This document shows, piece after piece, positions 33,131 through 43,100 of a stretch of 64,000 bases of DNA. The position numbers and the translations under genes were made by a program. Numbering within the stretch: the stretch's first letter is position 1; each line of letters starts with the position of its first letter. The notes beneath the pieces were generated by a model. The model worked only from the letters and a program-made list of their open reading frames with translations, was not told the DNA's origin and searched no databases. The DNA comes from Symbiodinium natans (taxonomy: Eukaryota; Sar; Dinophyceae; Suessiales; Symbiodiniaceae). The stretch is from NCBI GenBank assembly GCA_905221605.1, contig CAJNDS010000424.1, positions 252,478 to 316,477 on the forward strand. The letters are read 5' to 3'.

Positions 33131-33493
33131 ACCCTAAACCCAAAAACCCCTTGTGAGGAGAAGGAAGGGCCTACCCCGGTGAGCACCCAGTGCTCGACTG
33201 TAACCCTGACCACGTCGGAGGAAGAGGCAACAGGCCGGAAAGATTGCGCTTTTGGGTTTGGGTTTCAGGGTTGCAGGGTTGCAGGGCTTCAGGGCTCCAG
33301 GGCTTCAGGGCTTCAGGACTTCAGGGTTTAGGGTTTAGGGTTTAGGGTTTAGGGGGGTTTAGGATTTAGGGTTTAGGGTTTAGGGCTCAGGGTTTCAGGG
33401 CTTCAGGGCTTTATAGTGTTTCGGGTTAAGGGTTTTGGGAATCCCTGCACCGAAACCCAAGCCTCGGCAGTCTTAGACCAAAGCCCCTACAAG

Positions 33494-33610
33494 CGCAAAG
33501 GGTCCATGTACCCATATAGTACATATTTGGGCCCTAAAGCCCTAAAGCTACTGTACAGGAACCCCTTCAAGGCCCAAGTATATACGATATGGGTACATGG
33601 ACCCTTTGGG
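33494..33610. mobile_element. Inverted-repeat element, family A, copy 2
   Basis: Left GCAAAGGGTCCATGTACCCA and right TGGGTACATGGACCCTTTGG are near-perfect inverted ends. The inner part has TTGGGCCCTAAAGCC and AAGGCCCAAGTATATAC. Confidence 0.9.
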
Positions 33611-33884
33611 AAGTATACAGCCTCAGCCCCAAGCACGCACGTACTCGCATCGCGCGCTTCGCGCCTGTGCACGGTGGGGCCGAGAGGGGACCATTGTGAG
33701 CCTCCTACGGTTGCATGAGTTGTTGAAAAAGGCAGGGCTTTTCAGTCCTTTTTTATCTTGCTTTACCATCTTAGTCGTACCCGGTCTAGAACGACCCGTC
33801 AGTCCTTCAGGAGGCCCATAAATCTTAAACCCTCGACCCAGAACCCGCCAAGCCTTAACCCTAAACGCCGCCCCCCCGTGCCCT

Positions 33885-36690
33885 AAAGCAGCCCTGGTGC
33901 AGTGCCGCGCAAAGTGGCTGCACCCTGGACGCGAGGAATAACTTGCGCCAGGAGCTCACCCAAACAGGCTTTCGGGTTTGGGAATTTTGGGCTGCAGGGG
34001 TTACGGTTTTGGGGCTTAAAAAGTGAACCAGGTGCTTGTTCGCGACAGTCGGGAGCCCCATCGAAGAGCAGCCCCCACCCTCCCCCCCCCCCCCACCCCC
34101 AAGAAAAAAGAAAACGACTTCCGAAGCTCTTAGGCCAAATCTCAAGTGCGTGCGTGAAAAGCCCTTGGCATGCAGCATGTACACGGGTCTGAATCATGTA
34201 CATGTAAGCTGTCATTGTACAGTTGGTCTTCAGCATCAGTCGCCTTACCCCGTCGCCCGTCTCTCAACGTAACTACTCTTCTGTGAAGGTTTTGGGGAGG
34301 CTCTAAACCCTAGACCCTAGACCCTAAACCCTAAACCCTAAACCCTAAACCCTAAACCCTAAACCCTACGGCGGAATGCCCGACCCTGCCGAGGATGGTG
34401 GGCAGCTCCGGGAGACGCCCAGCTTTGAGGAGCGCTGGTCATAATTAATCGTAATACTATAGGGTTTAGGGTTGAGGGTTTAGGGTAATTATAAGCATAC
34501 TCTAAAAACACGAATAGTAGTAATGATCATACTAATAATAATAATAATAATATTCAGAATCATAATACTAATTATCATCATCATCATCATAATAGTAATA
34601 ATAATATTAATGACAATGAGGTTCTTGTCTTAGCCATGCTTGAAATGTCAAGAAAGGGTTCTCTTTCTTGACATATGTAGTTAATTCATATCAAGGGGGT
34701 TGTAACCTCTGGGTTTTTGGCGGTTACACCCTATTTGTTGGGCTATAGTTTGGGGGTTATACCTTATGTTTCGGGGGGTAAAGAGACCTTATCTTGGAGT
34801 TACACCCTATATTTAACCTACTACTTGGCAAGGTTTGGGAGTCACTGGTCGGTTTTTTGTGGGAGACACTCTAGGGCTTTAGGGTTTTGGGTTTAGGGTG
34901 GATCAGAGTTGACCCGAAACCTTTCACCCTGAAATTGGTTTTAGGGTGACTTCGCAGGCGCTGGACAAGTTCAAGTATGGCCTGAAAGGAATCAGCTCTG
35001 CACTCAGAAAGTCGTTTAATTCGAGATTCAGACAGGGGCTGTGCCCCTAAGCCCTACACGCTTTACACGTACGCTCTGAGATCTCGAGGCAATGACTCTG
35101 CTGCACCCTCGCTTGCGGAGGTGCGGTTGAACCGGATCAGGAGCGTTCTATGCGGGCTTTCCGGAAGATGCTAGGGCTTGGGTGGTCCGATTAGTCGGAG
35201 GGGGGGGGCTTTCCATGTTGAAAACTGTCGTCTTCAGAAGCATGGCTTTTCGTCGGGACTCAGGAGTATGACTTTTGAAGTTACCACAACTATACCACAC
35301 TACCACCCAGCACCACCCACCACACACCACCCAACACCACCCACCACCCGGACTCCTCTAGCTCCTCATCGCCGTAGACCTTAGCCTAAAGTCAGAGGGG
35401 CAATCGTTACATCGGCCACCTTCACCTCCTCCGCTGGTTCCTAGGAGGTCTGGCAATGCGATTGCTGAAGCCCAGGTTGTACTTCAGAAACTATGACGTC
35501 GCGATTGGGAAACTGGTTTGTAGGGTTTAGGGTTTAGGGTCTAGGGTTAGGGTTTTGGGTTTAGGGCTTAGGGTTTTGTAGAGTTTAGGGTTTCGGGTTT
35601 AGGGTTTAGGGTTTAGGGTTGAATCCGTGCGTCCAGTCTAGTCCGTTCTGTCTATCGCCAAAAGCTGCCTGAAGCCGCCTAAGCCCAAATGCCTGAGCTC
35701 CTTGATCGCATAAACACATAAACCGGAAACCCCAAAACCCTAAACCCCTCTAAACTCTAAACCCTGAACCCTAAACCCCTAAACCCCAAACCCTAGACCC
35801 TAAACCTAAAACCCTAAACCCTAAACCCTGAACCCTAAACCCTAAACCCTAAACCCTAAACCCTAAAACTGCTGCCAGGTCACTCGAAAGGCCGAACAGG
35901 AGCCCGAGTCGACGCAGCACGGGCCCTGTCTACGGACACTTGAACTTAAGGAAGTGGGTCATAAGCTTGTAAGGGGTTTAGGGTATAGGGTTTAGGGTTT
36001 AGGGTTTAGGGTTGAGGGTTTAGGGTTTAGGGAGATGATAATTATATGCACCTGAATGAGCTAAGTTGGATTAGGTAGACCTGAAGTGAGCCCTGCAGCA
36101 CGAGTCACCGCTCAGTTTTCTCAGAGGCAAGGTTATACATTTCGGGGTGGATAATCCCTAAGGGGCTTCTTAGGGTTCGTCTTGGATCCCCAACCCATCA
36201 ACCCACATGGCCTACATCTTTGAAGCCTACCCCACGGTTAGCATTTCTTTCGGCTCCTGCAATGGGTCTTATCATGGGCTCTGCAGCACCCTAAACCCTA
36301 AACCCGAAACCCTAAACCCGCAACCCTAAACCCTAAACCCTAAACCCTAAAGTGAAGATCAAACGGACTACACAGGGTTTCTCTGTGGAGCTTAGGCCGA
36401 GGATGGTCCGCGAGAGGCCGGGAGCTTGCATACTTGGAGGTTCATGGTACTTAGTAACCCAACTAAAACTATAGCCGTACTTATAATCCAATTATAACTT
36501 GTAGCCCTATATTAGGGTACTGACGGGGCTTCTATGTGGGTTAGAGCTACACTTAGAATGGGTTACTAAGTACCCCCTGAACCTCCAAGTAGCTCTTTAT
36601 ACCCCGACCTGCCCGCATCTCTTCCCATCGCATCTAAGGCGCCGCTCCTCGGAGTATTTGTCTTCGTTGTGCCGGGCGCCGAGAGTCAAA
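33885..36690 (+). CDS. 5' exon cluster of phosphatase gene B
   Basis: Paralogous blocks in the same order as in gene A: about 33885-33968 (TLDARNNLRQELTQT), 35885-35955 (GACGCAGCACGGGCCCTGTC, one base deleted relative to the copy at 13225), and 36632-36685 (RRSSEYLSSLCRAPR). A single exon-like block at 34954-35050 reads ALDKFKYGLKGISSALRKS and has no match in copy A. The one-base deletion in the second block suggests that either this block or my frame is not functional. Boundaries are approximate. Confidence 0.4.
34440..34690. repeat. AT-rich ATA/ATC trinucleotide-rich stretch
   Basis: Runs of ATAATAATAATAATAATATT and ATCATCATCATCAT-type triplets around 34528-34615, interrupted by one short TTTAGGG block (34463-34485). 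Confidence 0.8.
36432..36590. mobile_element. Inverted-repeat element, family B, most complete copy
   Basis: Ends ACTTGGAGGTTCA and TGAACCTCCAAGT are perfect 13-bp inverted repeats. The next inner blocks GGTACTTAGTAACCCA and TGGGTTACTAAGTACC are also inverted. Relatives: 49928-50067, 51040-51163, 37810-38010 (with an internal tandem duplication), and diverged pieces at 30447-30556 and 39062-39190. Confidence 0.9.
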
Positions 36691-37107
36691 GAACACATGC
36701 CAAGAGGGTTCCAAATTATAAGGGGCCACATTCAATGCCCTTGCATCTACCCGAAGATAACCTCCATAAATCCTAACCCTAAACCCTAAACCCTAAACCC
36801 TAATTAAGCCTGAAGCTCTCAAAGTCCCCAAAGCCTTAAGCTCGAAAGCCGTAGAAATTTGGAGGCACAGGCACCAGCCCGTTTTTGGAGCACGTGGAGC
36901 CCTTACTCATGCGCTGGCCCCAGGCCGGATCTGTGGGTAGGGGTGGGTGGTTTTAGGGCTTCGGGGTTCGTTGTGGGGTTAGGGGGTGGGAGCTTGGGCT
37001 TGCGAAGCTTTTGGGGCTTAATTTTGCGTGAGTCTGCTGCTCTGCCAGTTGATCTGAAGTTTTTTTCCTGATTTTGGTGATGTGAGTGTGCTAAGAGTGC
37101 CCGACAG

Positions 37108-40100
37108 GAGGTGCACGAGCTTCTCCACAGGCCACCCACTTCGCATGGCACGTCTATGCGAAGCCCGAAGCCCAAAGCCCGAAGCCCAGAGACCACACCA
37201 GGCCAATGGATTTCCACCCACGCGCCTCTCCGAAGGTGCTGGGAGCCACCGTGTCTCCGCGTCTTGCATGGCATGTACCCAAAGAGCCCAATACCCCTCA
37301 ATTAAGGAATATATCTTAAATATTCTTAAGTCATAATAAGGATCCCTTTTATGAATTTAAGGTAGATATTCCTCAATTAAGGGATATTGGGCTCTTTGGG
37401 TACAGATGGCACGGCAGGATCCGGAGTTGAGATCCTTGAAGTTCCATCCTGGTGCTTTTTCCATAGCGCACCCGGACAAAGCGCCGGCCCCGGCACCGTT
37501 TGGATTTAGGGTTTAGGGTTTAGGGTTTAGGGTTTAGGGTTTAGGGTTTAGGGTTTAGGGTTTAGGGTTTAGGGTTTAGGGTTTAGCTGTGAAGATCGGG
37601 TGGCCTCAGGTGAACAAACACGGAAATGAGGATAGCGCGGCCCTCAGCACACTGCGGCATCGCCGAAGCCCTAGACCCTAAACCCTAGTGGTATGAGGTG
37701 TGAGCCTCGACGCCCCCCTTCCCCTATGGGAGGCTACTTTGTGGGTGACAACCTTCGCTGCCTTGGGGCAGGGAGCTCGGTCGGATGATGTCCGGGCTTG
37801 TAGAATCATACTTGGAGGTTCAGGGTACAGTTATAACCCCACTTCTAGCTGTACTTACAAGCCCCCTAAGTCTCCTAAGTAATTACGTGTTAAGTATTCA
37901 GGGTACAGATATAAACCCCAATTCTAGCTGCCTTTAAGCCCCCTAAGTCTCCTAAGTAGATGACAAGTAGACTGCTCATTGGGGTTATGAGTTCCCATGA
38001 AGCTTCAAGCAGAAGGAGACTTAATAGGGTGGGAGCAGTCTCTCCTCAGGAAGTCTATGAAACGTTCAACATACTCCCCTAAACCCTAAACCCTAAACCC
38101 TAAACCCTAAACCCTTGGAGGAAGGAAGTTCAGGGGGTGTGGTAAAGTCCTTGCTTAGACTCCCCCTTAGAATTCTCCATTTACAGGTTTGTAAGGGGTA
38201 TAAATCCTCTGGTTTAGGGTTTAGGGTTTGGGGTTTCAAGGGTTCAGCCTCCCTTCTATTCTCCTTTGACAGGTTGAGGGGCATAGGACACAGCGTGGAC
38301 GAAAACGAAATGAACAGGGGCTTTCCGAAATCCGGGGCACCTTTCTGGGGTCCTGATAAGGGAATCCTACAATTTGGGGATCTAGAGAAAGGGCCCCCTT
38401 ATAGTCGCAAATCCCCAAATGAACAGAGTTCAGGCAAAGGTCGTCGAGGGGGAAAGGGGCACTCGAGTCATACACGAGGCTTCCGTTCATTGAGTGAAAC
38501 AAGACCCCAGTTGCTTCTCAGTATCTTTACCCTATGGTCAGCCGTCGCCACTCTTTCTTTAGGTGGCTGACGGTGTTGGCGAATGGGGGTGGCGCTTCGG
38601 TCAGCTCCCCAGGAAACAGCAGCACCTGTGTGGCGGCCGAGACAACCTAAACCCTCTGCAACCTACTGAACCGACCCTCTGACTGCCAGATATCGTGCAA
38701 TACTTAGTACAACTAACCCCTCGAAGACCCATATGGGCGTTTACGAAGGTAGGGGGCCCCTAAACTCGACCCCCAAATACTAGGATCCCCTTATATTAAG
38801 GACCCCAATAAGGTAACCCTAATTTCGGAGACCCCCATATAAGTTCCTATACGATGTAGCGCCTGCAACCCCTATAGAGGCATCAACGCACGCCACTTCG
38901 CCGATGAGCTCATGTGGGGCTGCCGGGAGCGCAAGAGCAGCGCACTGCTGAGATTCGCACCCTAAACCCTGAACCCTCAACCCTATAAACCCTACACCCT
39001 AAACCTAAACCCTATCGGGTTTTACTAGGGCTCTAGGCTTCTCTTGGCTCGAGCGTTGACTCCTTGGAGGTTCACGGGTACTTAGAACCCCAAGTAGAGC
39101 TGTACTTGCAAGCCCCCTAAGTCCTCACTGACTCATAAGTATTAGTAGGTCATTAGCCGATTTTCCTTTCGGGGTTAGAAGTATCCCCGTAAACCCTAAA
39201 CCCCTAACCCCTAACCCCTAAACCCTAAACCCTAAACCCTAAACCTTACACCCTAAACCCTAAACCCTAAACCCTCTCCAAGAAGGGCTTCATGAGGCTT
39301 TTTGGGGGCGTCGGGTCAAGGCTTTTAGCTTGGGGTTTAGGGTTTAGGGTTTAGTGTTTAGGGCCAACTCTGACGGTAAGCTGGCGACTGTAGCTGTCCT
39401 CCAATCTTCACCATCCACGTTGGAAGCGCACAGCAAGCCCAGAAAGAACTCGAAACCCCCCCCCCTTCCTCCCTCCCTAAAAACTTGGTAGCCCAGTGGT
39501 ACCCACTATTAATATTTTTTTTGGTCCTGGGTTCCCTTAGAAAAGTAACCAACCCCAAAAAAGGGTGCCCTTACCGTAGCATGGTTACTGGGCTGCCAAG
39601 AACTATGAGAGCCGGGCCTTGGCAGGACTTCTTGACCGCACACAACCCTTGCGACGTTTCTGAGGACTTGAGCCAGCCAGGGGCCAAAGGGCGCTTCATC
39701 AGATTGGCGCCTAAACCTTAAAGCCCGAAACCCTAAACCCCAAACCCTCAACCCTAAACCCTAAGCCCCAAGCCCTCTAAGCCCTAACCCTACTCCCCAC
39801 CGAGCCATGTGAACCCAAGTCAAGATCCCAATACACCCAAACTACCTACCCACATTGCCCGAACCCGGCCAAGACACCCTAGTGAAACACTGTGGGTGTC
39901 TTACGGAGTAGAGTTACGGCCCGATCAAGAAACCGCTAGCTTCTGTTTCCGAGGGTTTTAAGGGCCATCCTAGTAGGGTTCTTTCTTGCGAGTTGAGGCG
40001 GTTAAGGTATGGAACTAAAGGTACTGTATATACCTGCGATGAAGCCTTCCCCCCCCCACACCCAGGCCTTGATTCGGGAGTCTCGGGGCCCTACAACCCA

Positions 40101-43100
40101 GAGCCCCACACCCTGCACCCGAAACCCTAAGCCGAACCCTAAACCCGGAAACCCCTAAGCCCTAAACCACAAACCCTAAACCCGAAACCCCAAGCCCTAA
40201 ACCGCAAAACCCCAGACCCGGATTCCTGAATTACGGGGGAGGTTGGGCGCACTGGGTCCAAGGCACGTGCTCGAGGCACTCAAGAAGGCGCACCAACAGA
40301 CCAAGCTGGGGCTCCCGGTTCGGGGTTTAGGGTTTAGGGTTCAGGGCTTAGGGTTTAGGGTTTAGGGTTTAGGGCTGAGGGTTTGGGGCAACCTCTCATG
40401 CCCGATTTTCCTTTTCCATGAGGTTTAGGGTTTGGGTTCAGTGTTCACGAACAGGGTTGTTGACGGTTTGGAAGGGAATTCGAAACCCCGAGCCCCAAGC
40501 CCCTAGAAACTTCAACCCTAAATCCTAACTCTAAACCCTAAACCCTCAACCTTCAACCCTCAACCCTCAAACCCTAAACGCTAAACCCTAAACCCTAAAC
40601 CTTCAGTTCAGGTCACTGGGATCCGCGACCGCCTTGGTGACGGCGCTGGGCAGGTCGAGCTCCGTTGTGCTGCGCGTCTCTGGGCTTCGGGGGGTTTAGG
40701 GTTTAGTGTGTAGGGTTTAGGGTTTAGGGTTTCGGGCGTGCAGGGTTCAGGGCTGCCTCTGGGTTTAGGGTTTAGGGTTTGGGGTTTCGAGCGTGTAGGG
40801 TTGAAGGCCGAAGGCTTACAGGGCTTAGAGGGCTTAGAGAGTTTACGGGTTAGGCCTTGGGATTTTGGGTTTCGGGCTTCTGGGGCTGGCAGGGTTTACA
40901 GGGTTTGTAGGGTTAAGGGGGCCCGGCTTCGGGGGCCGAAGGTTGAAATCCTGGCCAAACTGAGCCCAGAACCCGGTCTAGGGTTTAGGGTTTAGGGTTT
41001 AGGGCTGAGGGTTTAGGGTTTAGGGTTTGAGTAAGCTCTCTCTGTCTCCATGTGCCTCTAAGCAGGCTGCCAGCCCCCCCCCCCCCAAGCAAGCCCTAAA
41101 CCACAAACCAGAGTTGCGCAAGGCCCCCCGCAACGCCACCAAACCAGCCAAACATTGTTCGGTCGCCTGTGATGTCTGTTGAAAGCTAAACCCTTCAGCC
41201 TAGAAGCCCAACCCAACAGTAAACTGGAAACCCTAGACCCTTACTCTATAAGCCCTACAATCTGCAGGAAGACCTATAACCCTTTAAGCCCTATATAGAC
41301 CCTATATAAACCCTAATTCAGCCCCAAAAACGCTGCAAAAAAACCTGTAAAACAACCCGAATTCAACCCTATAACAACTCTTCAACCCTAAAACCCCATT
41401 TGAAAACCTAATTCAACCCTATAAACCCTTTAAACACCCTAAACCCTAAACCCTAAACCCTAAACCACACCCTTGGCATGGTGGCAGGGGCGGGCAGCTG
41501 GGCATCGCCAGCTTGGGCGACTCAGTAGCCCCGGCAAGTTCTTCAGCCGGTCTCGAATATGGGGGTTTCCGAAACTGGGGGTTTAGGGTTTAGGGCTTAG
41601 GGTTTAGGGTTTAGGGTTTTGAGGTTGTAGGGGGTTTCCGATCATGGCCCCAGAACTTTTTAGGGTTGTAGGGCCTTAGGTTGTAGGGGTGTAGGGTTTG
41701 TTCTAGGTCTCTGTATATATCATGGCCCAAGGAGTTTGTTAGGGTTATAGGGTTAAGGGTTTCAGGGTTGTAGGGTCTTTGGGGTTGTAGGGTTCCCTAA
41801 ACCCTAAACCCTAAACCCTAAACCCTAAACCCTAAACCCTAAACCCTAAACCCTAAACCCTAAACCCTAAACCCTAAACCCTAAACCCTAAACCCTAAAC
41901 CCTAAACCCTAAACCCTAAACCCTAAACCGAAAACCCTAAACCCTAAACCCTAAACCCTAAACCCTAAACCCTAAACCCTAAACCCTAAACCCTAAACCC
42001 TAAACCCTAAACCCTAAACCCTAAACCCTAAACCCTACCTAAACCCTAAACCCTAAACTTGTAGGGTTTCAGGGCCCTAGGGTTGTTGCGTTTTAAGTTT
42101 CAAACCCTTGGTTCAGGCACTGGCCGTCCTGCGCCGGGAGGAGGCCGCACCGGAAGCTGCAGGAAGATGCGGAGTCGAATTTAGGGTTTAGGGTTTAGGG
42201 TTTAGGGTTGAGGGTTTAGGATTCAGGGTTTAGGGTGTAGGGTTTAGGGGTTTGGGGTTTAGGATTTGGGCTTAGGGTTTAGGGTTTAGGATTTGGGGTT
42301 TGGGGTTCAGGGTTTAGGGTTGAAGCAAGTAGCTTCTAGATTCGCTTCCTGTATCCTGCTTACGAAGCTTACGGAGCCTTCAAGAACGCTTCGGGGTTTA
42401 GGATTTTGTTGCCTCTCCGCTGGCAGGTCGGAGGTGGAATGTGCTGCATCTGCCGCACCGAGGAGCAGCAGGTGCTTCAACATTCGGGCGGCACGGCCGT
42501 TGCAGTTCGGACTGAAGAGTCTCTTTTGTTCTGCTGCAGGTGAAGTTCAACCAACCGTGCGCCTGGCCAGATCTGTGTTGTGAAGTGGGAGTTAGCGCGG
42601 GTAGTTCTTTGAAGTTTTGAAGTTTGGACTGTATAGACTCTAAATCCCATGTGGGTTCCTCAGCGCCCCAAAGAAGGGACCCTGGTCCAGAGAACTGATT
42701 CGTCCCCCCGCCCCCCCCCCCCCCCCCCCCCCCCCTGCCCCGAAACAAAAATCTTGCTTCTGCCACGTATCACTAAATACTCCCATTCTAGCATTTTTAG
42801 AAGGATGTAGTGAGGGTTAAATCTTGGGGGGGATGCCCTGGCTCAGCAACGCTTGGCGCCAGGCGACAACTTGCTCGTTTTCCAGACCCTGCAGACTATC
42901 CAAAGCTGATGCGGGAGGGGAAGGAGCTTACTTTAGGAGTCGGAAGAATTACTACTCGTATTCCCTGATGGTCCCTTTGTAGTTTTATCTATAATAACCC
43001 CCAAAGCTCTAAACCCTAAACCCTATACCCTGTATTACGCTGGCTCACTGGGCTGCTAGGCATCTTCCAAGACTTCGAAATCATTCGGGTCCCCATGTTT

